NCBI GenBank assembly: GCA_013399875.1
Contig: VXAZ01006790.1
Location: 1-64,000, forward strand
Direction: 5' to 3'
DNA: 64,000 nucleotides
Source: Gymnorhina tibicen
Taxonomy: Eukaryota; Chordata; Aves; Passeriformes; Artamidae
Shown here: positions 1-21,250 of the stretch, piece after piece
Layout: each line of letters begins with the position of its first letter
Numbering within the stretch: the first letter of the stretch is position 1
Notes under the pieces: generated by a model
What the model saw: the letters and a program-made list of their open reading frames with translations, nothing else
Databases searched by the model: none
Told to the model about the DNA's origin: nothing
Program-made: the position numbers and the translations under genes

Positions 1-1394
1 GCTGCCAGCCCTGCGGCCACACGATGTCCTTCCCTGGCAGGGCTCCGCCCGGGCCCCTGCCCCTGCCGCATCCTGACGCCCGAAGGCACAGCTGCGAGAG
101 GGCAGCAGCGGCCCCGAGGGCATGCGGGGCTCCACAGCCTGTGTGAGTACTAAAATTCTGTTCTCTTGCTGGGTAGCTCGTGGTGTCCAGCTGAGCAGTA
201 AATTTGACCCTGAGCCAGGAGCTTTCCGTTGTTGAAGCCAAGCATCCACATGGGGACACCCTCATAGCGTTGTGCCATTGATGAGTAGGGATTATGCCAG
301 AATAGCTGTCCCTTCCCTGCTGCGTTTGTCATGGAAATGCGTGGCACCCTCCTTTTCTTTGCACCGGCCCTCAACTTTAACTCGTATTGGGCAGTGAAGA
401 TGTCTTGTTCAGCTGGCAGGGAAGGGGAAGGCATGAGGGGAAGAAAATTAATTTTCCATGAGCCTCGTGACAATAAAGAAAAATGATGTTTGTCTTTCTG
501 GTGTGGTGGGTTTTGGTAGTTGGGGTTTTTTAATTATTATTCTTTGTGACTGAAATCTTTCACTTTATCAATAGAGCAGCTATAGAAGTTCAATAAAAAT
601 CTTCAGTTGCAATGTGGAAGTTATAAATTTGGAAGATGCTTGGCCTGTTCTTTTTTTCCTGTTTAAAAATGCCAACTGGAATGAACAAATCAGGTCGTTT
701 TCTGCACTCACCCCATGGGCAATTTTTACTGAATTTTAAGTTAGACAAAAGTATGGTGTTAAGTTGTGCACTTGATGATATAGCAACAGCTGCTATGTTG
801 GAAACCTAGGCAAAAAAGGTTAAATTTCTTCTATGAAGCAGCTTTAGGACATGAAAAATGCAGAAGTCATAGCTGACTCTCAGCTCTCCAGAGTCCTCCA
901 GAAGAATCCTGTTTGTGAAGCACTCTGGAGACAGACTTGCATAGCACAGGAGAGGAATTTAGACCCCTTGTCTCCCCTATGGTTTGAGGTGCTGATACTT
1001 GCCATTTGCATTGTACAAATGCACCTGCCAAACATACTTTTTTTCTCTCAAATGAAAACAGTCCTGCTGGAAGCATGTCCTAAACCTGTTTTTATTGCTG
1101 TATAAGATGTACCCAATGAATCCTAATTTCTTGCAGGCTCAGGTCCTGTGTACAGGTGTACTATTGAAGTATGTCACTGTCTTACCTCAATTGTTTTGGT
1201 TTTCCATTTTTTTTTCTCCTTAATTAAATTTCCCTGGCAGCTAGTGCAGAGTTTCCTAACTGTATGTGAAACTTGTCTGTTGTATTGTAGGTCAGGAGGC
1301 GACAAAAGTGACATGCACCAAGATGTATGCAGATTGATATCTTGATATTGATTGATATCGTTTATTTTTCATACCTCTGAGAGGCACCTGTGCC
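1..1394. other. No recognisable gene; GC-rich first 135 bp then ordinary sequence
   Basis: The first 135 bases are GC-rich, with several CpGs, and could be the edge of an exon or CpG island that continues to the left of the window. From about 136 to 1,394 the sequence is AT-normal. The longest open frame (minus strand, 150-473, 107 codons) matches no family I know and has no splice-site or composition support. I see no RNA gene or clear repeat here. Confidence 0.4.
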
Positions 1395-2310
1395 TTGTTG
1401 CACGGCTTGGTGGGAGCTGCGGTGTGGGCTGCAGGTTGTGCCCGGGGTGGGGGAATGGCCGGGCCCCGGCAAGGGCCCGGGACCTGGCGCCTACCCATTG
1501 CCTAAGCAAGGGCTCGGGCTCTGCGGGGCCGGGCGAGGGTCACCCCGGGACGCTGCAGGAGTGGGGGAACCGCGAGACTAAATACCAGCGTCGGGGCGAG
1601 CAACAGACTGGGACAGGGCACAAGCCGGGGGGGACCCAGCCCTCTCGGAGCCTCCCTGCTCCAAAGCCCCACCTGCCAGCATTTTGTCCCGGTTCGGGGG
1701 AATCCCTGCGGGGCTTGGAGTCCCTCGGAAGGCGCACGCAGGACCGGAGGAAGGGGTTGCTCGGGGTTTCTTTCACCAGGTGGAAAGGGACTTGAAAGTC
1801 GCTCTCAGTGCTCGGAGAGCTGGCACAGCCCAGCACGGACAGGGCCGCCCTGGCCGGGCCGTCGGAGCCGGGAGCGGCTGCCCGGGGCCGCAGCGGTGCC
1901 GCAGGAACCGCAGGAACCGCAGGGCCGCTGTGCCCGAGGAGCGGCCGCGCTGTCCTGGAGCGCAGCTCGGCACAGCGGTGCCCTCGGGGAGTTGCCGAGC
2001 ACAGCGATTCCCGTTCCTGCGGTAGAGTTTGGCGTGCGGATTCCGGGATTCCAGCAGCTCCGAGGGCTGTGCCGGACGGGGACTCAGACTCTTCCTGGCG
2101 CTCGCCCCGGCTGGGTGGGCTGGGGCCGTGCCGAGCGCCGCCGGCTTTCCCCGGGACCCTCAGCGCTCGGGGCTCTTTTTGCCGGGTGCCCCTGGGGGCG
2201 GGGGCTCGCCCCGAGCAGGGGCCGCGCCTCCGAGAGGACCCGGCGAGCGCTCGATGTCCCGTGGACAACCAGGGCAGGGGCATCAGTGTGGCCGGGCTGG
2301 CCCCGTGTCC
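1395..2310. promoter_or_regulatory. CpG island with no assigned gene
   Basis: This roughly 0.9 kb block is strongly GC-rich and dense in CpG, in sharp contrast with its flanks. Several overlapping open frames run through it on both strands, but that is expected in GC-rich DNA with few stop codons, and none resembles a known protein. In vertebrates such blocks usually mark promoters. The gene it would serve is not visible: no coding exon follows on either side within a few kilobases. It may be the promoter or first exon of a gene whose other exons lie outside the window, or of a noncoding transcript. Confidence 0.5.
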
Positions 2311-4705
2311 ACAGCGGTGTCCCTGTGGAATCAGGGATGCAGGAGTGCCCTGGGTGGATGCCAGTCAGAGTGCTGGAGGCCTTTCTTTCAGGATACCCAG
2401 TCGGGAATCAAAGGACGAGTCAATGTTCACAGTCACTCAGCTGCTTCAAGCATGGCGTCAAGAATGCAACAGTCATGGGTTTGAGCCCCGTACAGAATGA
2501 CAGTCATCCCACAGTGAAGTTTAGCCTCACACTTACTGTGCTTGTGGTATGAAGATACCCAGTAGGAGAAGGACCAGGAAGGCGAACCGTCCTTGTGGTT
2601 CCCTCCCTTCCAGCTTGGCGCTTGAACACCAGAGATGAGAGTTCCAGCCCGGCACAGTTCAACTCTGAAGATTCTCCCCATGGTTTAGTCCTGGTGACTT
2701 TACAAATGACGCTGCTGAAGGGAACTGATCAGAGGCTACATCCTGCACGACAGACCTCAGCTGCTGTGTGACTTGGCTGGGCACGCAGAAAATGTAAGAA
2801 CTTGAGGGGCAGTTGCCTCAGCAACACACAGGCTGAGATGGACACCAAAACCCAGCACTATATGCACTCAACAAACATCTCATTTTGCCTCACATAGCTC
2901 AGCCTCGAACGTGCACACAAACCCAAACCCAACATACAAAACCACTTTTCCTCTCAGCTACAATCACTTCACTGCTCTTCCCACACTTCACTCCCCCCAT
3001 ATTTACACCTACCTACACCTTGCCTCGCTTCAACCATCACTTTTAAACACAATTGACGACTATTAGCTACTTGTTTGCCTTTAAACGTGGAATCATTGCT
3101 TTCTTGTACATTTTCATTACTTCTCAAACACTTGAAAACTTGCTTTGGAGGGTTTCATTTGAATTGCCCAGTTCTCTCTATGTTGTCTTGGGACTTTGTA
3201 GCAGCTGGGTTAGTTCTTTTGACAGGTATTTTGTTCAGGTACAAACGAAACACTGCCAGCCCAGCCACAAGCCCTCCTCCCTCTGAGGGTGGGTGGGTTG
3301 GTTCTGCAAATCTCTGCCACTCTATCACTTCCCTGACTTCTTCCCTCTCCAGCTTTTTGGAGGCAAACTCATTCCTCTTGGGATTGTCCACAAAGAAAGC
3401 TCAAAATTTTATTTTAGAAGAGGGTTTTTTTGATAGATTTGTTGGATTTTTAAGATGGGAAGGAGACTGTCTGGTAACTCCTCAGAATCATTCAGTACAA
3501 AACTTCTCTAAAACAAGCAGGCTTATTTGTCTCTGAAACGTAACACTTTCTTCTTTGTCCCTCTGCTTACCTTTGCAGGATTAGTGACAGGTCTCTATAT
3601 ATGCCCTCTCTGGCTTCTTTCCTCAGATGCTCCAAACACTCAGTGGGATAAAGGTCATCTTCTGACAGATGTTTTTTTTTTATTCCCCACTTTGCTATAA
3701 TCAAAATAATGTTCCCAGAATGCCTCTTTTCCTTGTACAGTGGATGGATTTCCCAAACATTAGAGTCCTTGGAAGCTGGACCCTGAGAGATGATGTGGCA
3801 GGTGGCAGAGATCACCATAACCTCCCCTGGTGTTAATTAATGTGGGAGGGCATGTCCTGAGCTCTTTCCAGGTAAACTGGAGCTATGATCAAAGAATCAT
3901 CAACTCAGCAAATGCCAACCCAGGTGAGAGGAACCTTCTCCAGAACAGACACTTGTTGTCACCATGACTTGTACCTGAAATTTGCATTAGTCAGAAATTT
4001 GCACTGTTACACTGAGAAGGATGTCCAGACACAAAGAATTGGGTTGATGCAATACCAGACAAGGTATTATGATCACTGTGTGAAATACTGAGCAGATGAC
4101 CTCTCCCTTGGATGCAGTTTAGGAGATCAGAACTGTGTATGCCTGTAACATGCTTTCCATTTGGTTTGCTTTCCATTTGGTATCTTTTACTATTAAGGAA
4201 AGAAAAAATAGGTTTAAGAAAAAACCCATGTCATTAGCTTCTTTACTTTCTCAGGATTTTTCTGATTGTTCCTCCAAGGCTGTTGTTCAGTTTACCAGTG
4301 TATGGCTTTGTGTCCAAATCCATCTGGTGTTTTATAATGCATCTCAAGAAGGGAAGGCTCTTGTTAAACATGAAGGAAATCTGTCTATGTGTGATTGGCT
4401 TTAGAACATTGGCACCAGATTTGGAAGGAGGAGCATGGCACTGCCACAAGCACATGGCTGTTCAATGGATTGCATTTTCAACTCTCACCCAAAGTGCCTT
4501 CCAGACCTGTGATGGTGACAGTGGCATCTGGTCTGGATGATGGTTGTTGAGCCAGCACATCTTTCCACTTACACAGTGCACCAGTGGAAGTCAGAGATGC
4601 TCAGCCTGTCATTGCAAAGAATTTTCCTGGTAATGCTCTGAGATTAAACTGCAATGATCTCAGGCAATCCAAAATTTGGAATTTTGCAAGAACCTGAGCT
4701 TACAT
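2311..4705. other. Intergenic, nothing recognised
   Basis: I find no exon, RNA gene or clear mobile element here. A short C- and A-rich stretch at about 2,900-3,020 is low-complexity only. The open frames present are short and have no family resemblance. Confidence 0.5.
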
Positions 4706-4814
4706 GTGGCACTTGGGGACATGGGCTAGTGGTGGCCTTGGCAGTGTTGGGTTAACAGTTGGACTCCATGATCTTAGAGGGCTTTTCCAGCCTTAGTGGT
4801 TCTGTAAATCTGTG
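4706..4814 (+). mobile_element. CR1 LINE fragment, 3' tail
   Basis: The stretch reads like the end of a CR1 element: the phrase for 'ttggactccatgatcttaga' is followed by 'gggcttttccagccttagtg' and a final 'gttctgt'. This is typical of the CR1 3' end in plus orientation. The copy is short, diverged and 5'-truncated, as most avian CR1 copies are. Confidence 0.65.
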
Positions 4815-5009
4815 TCTAATGCAAGAGAAACACCAAAGGGGTTGGATCTGTTCTTCTGTTCTCTCCCTGTCAGGGTTTATTCTCCCTTAAAGATGCTTAC
4901 CTGCTGATTTTGTAGTTTTTACCATGCTGATTTAGTTGTTTGCAGTCTTCTGTATTGCTCATCGACTTCCTAATGGGTGATCCTGACTCACCTTTTGACA
5001 GTGGACAAA

Positions 5010-5235
5010 AGACTGACATCTGAAGATGGTGGCAAACATCAGCACTTTATTATCCCACAGTACAACTTTTTATACCTTTTCCCTATATCACACACATAAC
5101 ACGCGCTCCTTTTTGCATCATAATTGGCTAACAAACTATGTACACGCGCCTTCTATCCTTTTCTAATTGGTCATAAATTTTTCTGCTTCTTGTTGTGAAT
5201 GTCAACACACATCCGCATCCCACACTTCTTCTCCC
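5010..5235 (-). mobile_element. Endogenous retrovirus LTR fragment
   Basis: Read on the minus strand, this segment has CCAAT-like motifs (the plus strand shows AATTGG at two places), then a TATAAAA box at 5,068-5,074, then an AATAAA signal at 5,046-5,051 about 20 bases downstream. A short R/U5-like tail follows, ending near 5,010. A TATA box and a poly(A) signal packed this closely are characteristic of a retroviral LTR. The outer end is not clear and I found no target-site duplication, so this is probably a truncated solo LTR. Confidence 0.55.
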
Positions 5236-5307
5236 TCCAAGTTGTTTACCTTTCTTTCTTCCCAGGGACACAGCTGTAACTTATCAAGGTCACCTTGTCC
5301 TTCTCAC

Positions 5308-6681
5308 CCTGCAGGTCATTGGCCAGGCCCTGCAGGGAGGACACCTGGCTCCACAGCTGGTCCAGCTCACTGATGATGCTCTCCTGGCTTAGAAGGGCAT
5401 GGGCCAAGGGGACACACTGTCAATCAGGGGGTCTTGCCCTCAGCGCAGGCTCTGACCCAAGGTATCCCCATGCCACCTAGCTTGTGGCATCCCTCTGTGT
5501 CCCCAGGCACCAGGGGTGTCTGCAGCATGGGCTTTCTCAGCACCAGGAAGACTGGGTTTCATGCCAGTGGAACATGTCTGAAGGCCTGCTCCTTCTCCTT
5601 GGGTCCCTGGAGATGCTGGCTGCATCCCTGGGATGGTGGTCTGGGTGCCAGGGGTTCCTGGCTACATCCCTGGGATGGTGGTCTGACTGTCCCAGGATGC
5701 TGGGTGTGTCCTCAGGATGGTGCTCTTAACCTTGGTGGAACTTGATTGCATTCTCAAGGTGGTGGCACAGGCACCAGATCAGATTTGAGGGAGCACCTGC
5801 CCACTTCTCAGGGATCCCTGGTATTCTCTGCATTCCTGTTTGGGTTCCCAGGGAAACAGGTTGTGTGCCTTGGCTCTGGTCCTGGCTGCCACCTGCGTAC
5901 CTGGTCCCTTCATCTCCAACTCTAGACTTGATCTAGGGGTGTCCATGGATGAAGTGGGGGGCTCAGCAGAGGCCCATAGCGCTCCTGGAAAAAGGAGGCA
6001 AATGGGACCAGCTCAATGGGCACAAGAAGAGCAGCAGCAAGGATAGACTCAGCACCCCCCACCCTGTTCCCATCCCCTGTCCTCTAAAACCCCAGTTCAC
6101 GGAGCCAGAGTCAAGTACCCCACAAGAGCCCAAAGGTGACACCACCCAGGGATGCAGGGCAGGGGTGACAGGGAGACAAAGGGAGGGACGAGGAGGGGGT
6201 GAGGGTTCAGCTCCCTCCCAGGGGGACTGGTGGCAGCTCAGCTGCCCAAGTGCCTGCTGCATCTTCTTTATGTCCTGTGCCATGCTGGATTGCTCTGTGT
6301 TCATCTTGCCACCTCCTCGAGGAGACCCTGGCACAAAACCCATTGCCTAGGACCCCATCCTGCCCTGGGAAGCCCATCACACAGCCCGGGTCAGCAGAGA
6401 TGGACCCAGCACCTCCTGCCCAAGCCAGACTCCATGCTGGAGCATGGAATCCCATCCGAACAGCAAAGAGCTGCTCCCACAGGTTCAACCACTGCTTGGG
6501 CAGGAAGGACAGTGGCAAGTGCTGCTCAGGAAGTGGGGAGATATGCAGCAGGGGTTGTCTGGTGGGGGAGCACCTGCTGCCCCAGCATGGCCTGCAGAAG
6601 TTTTCACAGGACTGCAAAGTTGACATCAGCCTCGCCCTTGATGGCAGAATTCAGCAGCTGGTACAGGCTGACTGTGTCCAT
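5308..6681 (-). pseudogene. Possible remnant of a DUF4795-type coiled-coil gene (QRICH2/C16orf96-like)
   Basis: Three minus-strand pieces look protein-derived. First, an ATG in good context (6,679-6,681) opens a frame with the pattern MDTVSLYQLLNSAI followed by VNF and, after an in-frame TGA at 6,604-6,606, KLLQAMLGQQVL. From memory of the DUF4795 family (QRICH2, C16orf96), the N-terminus follows a similar LxxLLNxAI...VNFxxLxxLLxxML pattern. Second, 6,221-6,307 encodes a Gln/Met-rich helix (MAQDIKKMQQALGQL). Third, 5,308-5,416 looks like an exon: acceptor after 'gattgacag', donor 'gtgagaag', coding a heptad-like helix (ESIISELDQLWSQVSSLQ). The TGA and a second stop at 6,526-6,528 argue for a broken gene. 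The family call is from memory and is weak; chance open frames in GC-rich DNA remain possible. Confidence 0.3.
5595..5730. repeat. Degenerate minisatellite, unit about 45-50 bp
   Basis: The phrase 'catccctgggatggtggtct' occurs twice about 47 bases apart, and a third, weaker copy follows ('tcctcaggatggtgctc'). It lies between the coiled-coil-like pieces of the putative gene remnant. Confidence 0.5.
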
Positions 6682-6699
6682 GGCTGCTTCCTTGCCCAA

Positions 6700-7070
6700 A
6701 ACCACAGTTCCTGTCCTCCACAAGAGCCTTCCTGCCTGGAAGGGATCCTCTTGGGTAGAAGGGGTAGTTAGCCAGTATCCTCCTCCTCCTTCCTCATCCT
6801 TCATGCCCAAAATCACAGTGCCTGTGCTGGGGGGACAGGAGCCTTCCTGCCCAGAAGGGTTTCTGTAGGGTCAAAGGGGTGCTTAGCAGTTTCCTTCTGT
6901 CCTGAGAGGACAGGAGCCTTTGTCCCAGAGGGGATGCTGTAGTGATGCCTTGAAGAACCTAAGGCATCAGTAGGGTGGGTTAGGTAGGATGTAGGGGTGG
7001 TTAGCCTGCAGCCTCCTTGTGTGGAGCCAGGAGCCTTCCTGCTCAGAGGGGAGAGTGTAGCGTAAAAGAT
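6700..7070. repeat. Degenerate tandem repeat, unit about 100-130 bp
   Basis: Variants of 'ggagccttcctgcccagaag' followed by 'tgtagg...gtta gc' recur at about 6,725, 6,840, 6,910 and 7,030. The copies are too diverged to set exact unit borders by eye. Confidence 0.45.
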
Positions 7071-7525
7071 GTGAGCAATCAGCAGCTTCCTTCCTTGTCT
7101 TCCCCCTCAAGAGAATTGAAGCCTGTGATGCATGTGCCCCTCTTCATGCCATTGCTTCCTCATTGCATCTCCCATTGCTTGGCAGTGCCCCATGCCCAGC
7201 AGCAGGTAGGTCATAAAGTCATGGAGTCATAGAGTCAGGGAATGGCTTGGGCTGGAAGGGACCTTGAAGCTCATCTCATTGCACTCCCCTGCTATGGGTT
7301 GGGACACCTTCCTCCATACCAGGTTGCTCCAAGCCCCGTCCAACCTGGCCTTGGACACTTCCAGGGATGGGGCAGCCACAGCTTCTCTGGGCAACCTGTG
7401 CCAGGGCCTCACCACCCTCACAGGGAAGAATTTCTTCTCAATATCCCATCTAACCCTGCCCTCTGGCAGTGTGAAGCCATTCTCTGTTGTCCTGGCTCTC
7501 CAGGGCCTTGTCCAAAGTCTCTCTC

Positions 7526-7953
7526 TGTTGTGGCGCCTGAACCATCAGCTGTGATAGCTCGGGGGCCAAAGAGCCCAGGTCCAAAGGGAACCCGTTGGTG
7601 GACAAACTCTGAAGTTTGAGACCCTCATGTAGCCCAGTTGAAAAAGCCTCCCCCATCCGATCCTGTGACCCTGTGTAGATCAAGTCTCTCTGATCTGGTC
7701 TCTCCGACAGCCAGACGGCCACTCTGCCCCCTGGTTCCCCTCCACTGGTCCTTGGTGTATTACCCCACCCCCTTGCTGTACCCTTGATAAGAACGTGCGG
7801 AGCTGAGGCCCGCCCTCTTGCTCCTGGCCTGGATGGTTCCAGGCTGGAATAAACATCAGAACCATTGGTAAGAGCCGCCTCTACTCTTTTCCTAGCCTAG
7901 GATCTCCTCGGAACAAGCTTCGGCTTTTCTCCACTCCCACCCACAAGGCGGCA
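7526..7953 (+). mobile_element. Solo LTR (ERVK-like) nested in the CR1
   Basis: This 428 bp insert starts TGTTG and ends GGCA, so it has the TG...CA ends of an LTR. It carries an AATAAA signal at about 7,848 in plus orientation. The CR1 text reads on from its left side ('aaagtctctc') to its right side ('cctctccagctctc'). The six flanking bases are tctctc on the left and cctctc on the right, five of six matching, which fits the 6 bp duplication usual for ERVK-type elements. Confidence 0.6.
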
Positions 7954-8369
7954 CCTCTCCAGCTCTCTTGGAAACCCTTTAGGCACTGGAGCCTTTTCTT
8001 CTCCAAGCTGAACACCCTCAGCTCTCACCCTTTCTTTACAGCAGAGGGCTCCAGCCCTTGGAACATCTCCGTGGTCTCCTCTGGATTTGCTCAAACAGCT
8101 CCATGTCCTTCCTGTGCTGGGACCCCAGGGCTGGAGGCAGCTCTGCAGGTGCTCAGGTCTCACCTGAGCAGGGCAGAGGGGCAGAATCCCCTCTCCTGCT
8201 GCCCACGCTGTGGGATCAGCCCAGGACATGGTTGGTTTCTGGGGGCGAGCGCACATGGCTGGCTCTCACCCACCAGCACCCCCAGGTCCTCCTTGGCAGG
8301 GCTGCCCTCAATGCCCTCATCCTCCAAGCTGGATTGATGCTGGGGGCTGCCCTGACCCAGGTGCAGCAC

Positions 8370-8780
8370 CAGGGTTGCTGCTGCATTTCTCTGCGATGGT
8401 ATGGCACGCAGCAGCAACAACGCAGTGGCGGTAAAGGAGGCGAGAAGGCTCTCTTGCATGGAGACTGCAGCAGGTCTTTATTCCATGCTAACTCCCCAAG
8501 GCCTGGGACCAGCACACGTGCCAGCCCCCATAGGCAGAGGGCTGGCACATGGCATGGTGCCCAGAGAGAGAGAAGCTGGTGGCTGCTGAACCCCAAGGCA
8601 GAGAGAGCCAGCCCGGGATTCACAGTCCCTATCTTGGGGAACAGGGGAGCGGTACCAGGGCAGAGTTAGGATAACAGAGCCAATAGGGAGAACCTGAGGG
8701 AGTGGTTTGGACTAGAGATGGGGGAAGGGGAAGCCACATGGAAAGGCAGGCAGGGATATGAATAGGGGTACACTACACAC
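8370..8780 (-). mobile_element. LTR-like insertion nested in the CR1
   Basis: CR1 similarity stops at 'gacccaggtgcagcac' and resumes at 'cagcacgtggtcttgttgaa'. CAGCAC stands on both sides, so it may be a 6 bp target duplication. The insert has AATAAA on the minus strand (plus-strand 'gtctttatt' at about 8,475). I could not fix clean TG...CA ends, so the class is uncertain. Confidence 0.45.
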
Positions 8781-9010
8781 CAGCACGTGGTCTTGTTGAA
8801 CCTCATGAGGCTTCCATGGGCCAAGTCTCGACCTTGTCCAGGGCCCTCTGCATCACATTCAGTCCTTCAGGTGTGTTCACTGCACCCTCAGCTTGGCGTC
8901 ATCTGCAAACTTGCTGAGGGTGCACTCAATCCCTTCATCTATATCATTCATAAAAATATTAAACAGTACCGGTCCCTGTACAGATGCTGAGGATCACTCT
9001 TGCATTCTCC

Positions 9011-10019
9011 TAAGTGTACTGTGACACTGGAAGTGCATGTGGGACAAGGTGGGTGGCATCACATCAAAAGACAGTGCTTAGGATCACCATGGTCATGGCT
9101 AAGTCTTGGCTCTCTTTTTATTGAATGTAAAAACACAGTCTGCATTTGTATCTCTCCTTTCATGTGCTACAGCTTCTGAGAAATAGAAACCAATTTCCTC
9201 CAAAACAGAAAAATAATCTCAGGAAGTTTTCTTGGAGGAGTCTGGAGCTGCCACCCTGGATGTCAGGTCCCAAAACCATAGAGCAAAAGACTCCAGATGC
9301 CTGGGATGAAATCTTGGATAGATGCCAGAGCTGAGAGTTTCTCCAAAGGAGAAAAATGACCTCACGTAGCATCCTGGGAGTAGTCTAGGGCTGACACCTG
9401 GGATCTCTGAAATCAGAGATCAAAACATTCTAGAAGATCCCTGGGAAGAGTGTCAGAGGACTCCTGGAAGAAGCAGTTTCCATCAAACAAAAATTATACT
9501 GAATATATCCTCTATCTACTTGATCTCTTCTGCATGTGCTCAATCCAAAATTGCAGCTTGGAGCAGATTTTAACAATAGGTGAAATCCACACAGCCATGT
9601 CCTCTCAAGACACATCACCATGTGACACTTGAATAATTCAGTTTCAGCAAGAAATTTATATGCAGAGTAATATCACAGACAGGTGTAAATATGTCCAGAA
9701 TTTGGAAAAGGCAAACAGGGCTGAGTTGAGACAGCCTGAGTTGAATCTTCTTAAATAAGTTTTTCTATCTTGCTTATCCGCATGAGTAAGCAGCAGGATG
9801 AAGGAAGTGATCATTCCCCTTTAGTCAGCTGCTTCCTTGCTTATTTTTCTGGGGCTAAATGCATTACAGGAGGCACAGGCTCCCAGCATAGTTTGATGGA
9901 GATGGTGCCCATACATCTGGGGACAAGCAACCCAAGCTATGTGACATGAGGCTGCTGTGCCAGCTCCCCTCCGCCTGGGGACACACTAGCAGACAGAAAG
10001 GAGAACACAGTGAAGTTCC
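9011..10019. other. Intergenic between CR1 and the LSS 3' end
   Basis: I see no gene. At about 9,225-9,470 phrases such as 'ttggaggagtctggagctg' and 'tgggagtagtctagggctg' suggest two to three diverged copies of a unit of about 120 bp. The rest shows no structure I can name. Confidence 0.4.
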
Positions 10020-10039
10020 TCTTGCATCACCCTTAGCAA

Positions 10040-10045
10040 TTTATT
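10040..10045 (-). terminator. LSS: Probable LSS poly(A) signal AATAAA
   Basis: The plus strand reads TTTATT here, giving AATAAA on the minus strand about 775 bases downstream of the LSS stop codon. It would give a 3' UTR of about 0.8 kb. I saw no stronger signal between the stop codon and this point. Confidence 0.55.
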
Positions 10046-10818
10046 ATCCCATCTGACTTCCAGTTCTGACAGTGACCTGTGAAGGCCCCATAGCACCATG
10101 GCCTGAGCTGGGGGAAGGCTGGAGCCCTGGGGCTCAGGCTGATGCCAACCACCTCATGGCTTTCTGCTTCAGCTGCCCCTTTTCCAAGGGCTGGTGGTGA
10201 CTTCACCTGCAGAAGCTAGGTGCCACCAGCTGGGGGACAGAAAAATAACAAAATTAAGCAAAGCACTCCTTTTTCCCACACACCTGGGGGAGGACAGGTG
10301 TCCTTCCCCTCCCAGCACGGGCTCCAGAGAAGAGAGAGCAGTTCAAAGGCCATCACTGGCACCCACAGTATGGAGGTCAGTTCAGCAAGGATTGTGCAGT
10401 GCCCCCACCCCCCCCGATGGTGGGCACAGGGGAGGCTCCAAATCACACACTCTTGGTATAGACAGACAGCCTGCAACGATTAAGGCAGCCTTGCAAGCCA
10501 GGATGAGAGTCTGTCCAGATGTGGAATACAACACAGCTTGAGCTTTGTCAGATCTTCTAAATGGTCTGAAAAGGCACTTCATTCTCTCTATATGGAGAAT
10601 ATACCTGGAAAAAACCTTAGAAAGGGAATGTTTAGAAGAGGTTCAACAACAAGCAGAGGCTCTACAGCACTGGCGCAGCACCCCTCCCTGTCAGAGGCAG
10701 CAGTCCACATGCTAAGGTCAGCACTGAGACAGCCCCTGCAGCACACACCCCTATGGCCCCATGCAGATGCCAGGATCCAAGACAAGTCCAGGGCCATGGC
10801 ATCCCCAGCATCCCAGGT

Positions 10819-20721
<9,903 letters not shown>

Positions 20722-20840
20722 GGGCACCGTGAACCACGGCCGCCACGCCGCTCCGCCCCGCCGGGACCCCGCTGCTCGCCGCCACCACCGCTCCCGATCC
20801 CACAGCCGGGATCCATCCAGTGCCCCCTGCCATCGCCACT

Positions 20841-20897
20841 CCCGATCCCGATCCCGATCCCGATCCCGATCCCGATCCCGATCCCGATCCCGATCCC
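20841..20897. repeat. Hexanucleotide repeat (CCCGAT)9.5
   Basis: Nine full copies of cccgat plus three bases run without error over 57 bp. They lie about 120 bp upstream of the conserved LSS coding start. Read on the LSS strand in the LSS frame the repeat would encode alternating Arg-Asp. Degenerate copies flank it on both sides (ctcccgat, gatccca). Confidence 0.9.
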
Positions 20898-21250
20898 ACC
20901 GCCGGGACCCACCCGGTGCCCGCCGCCATCGCCGCTCCCGCTGCCAGCGCCGGGGCCGCGCCGGCTGGTCCCACATCTCCTCACGGGCGGCAGCCAATGG
21001 GGGCGCGGGCGGGGACGAAGCCCGGCCCCCGGCCCCGCCCCGCCCGGCCCTCGTGCTGTCCNTCCTCCCGCCGCCTCCTGCCATGGGACATCGCCCGGCC
21101 GGTTGCCGGGACCTGACTCCTCCGTCCCACATGTCTGCCCTCGGCACGGCGACCGCGCTCGCTTCCCCAGGAGTGCCATCCCCCACAGACCCCGACAGCC
21201 GTCCCGTCCCTTTGGGTGACAGCGCCAGCCCCTAGAGCGACTGTCCCCAC

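Larger units (their letters stand above)
7215..9010 (-). mobile_element. CR1 LINE on the minus strand, split by two insertions
   Basis: The plus strand shows the reverse complement of a CR1 3' region. It starts at the 3' end with 'tcatagagtcagggaatggc' and continues through 'ggttgctccaagccccgtcc', 'ctctgggcaacctgtgccag', 'ctccatgtccttcctgtgct' and 'aacttgctgagggtgcactc' up to about 9,010. The line of similarity is broken at 7,526-7,953 and again at about 8,370-8,780, each time resuming where it left off. The CR1 is therefore older than both insertions. It is 5'-truncated and non-coding. Confidence 0.8.

Noticed and set aside
1540..2552. Several overlapping frames of 110-250 codons on both strands
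   Set aside because: They follow from low stop-codon frequency in the CpG island. None shows a domain, a splice pattern or a recognisable family.
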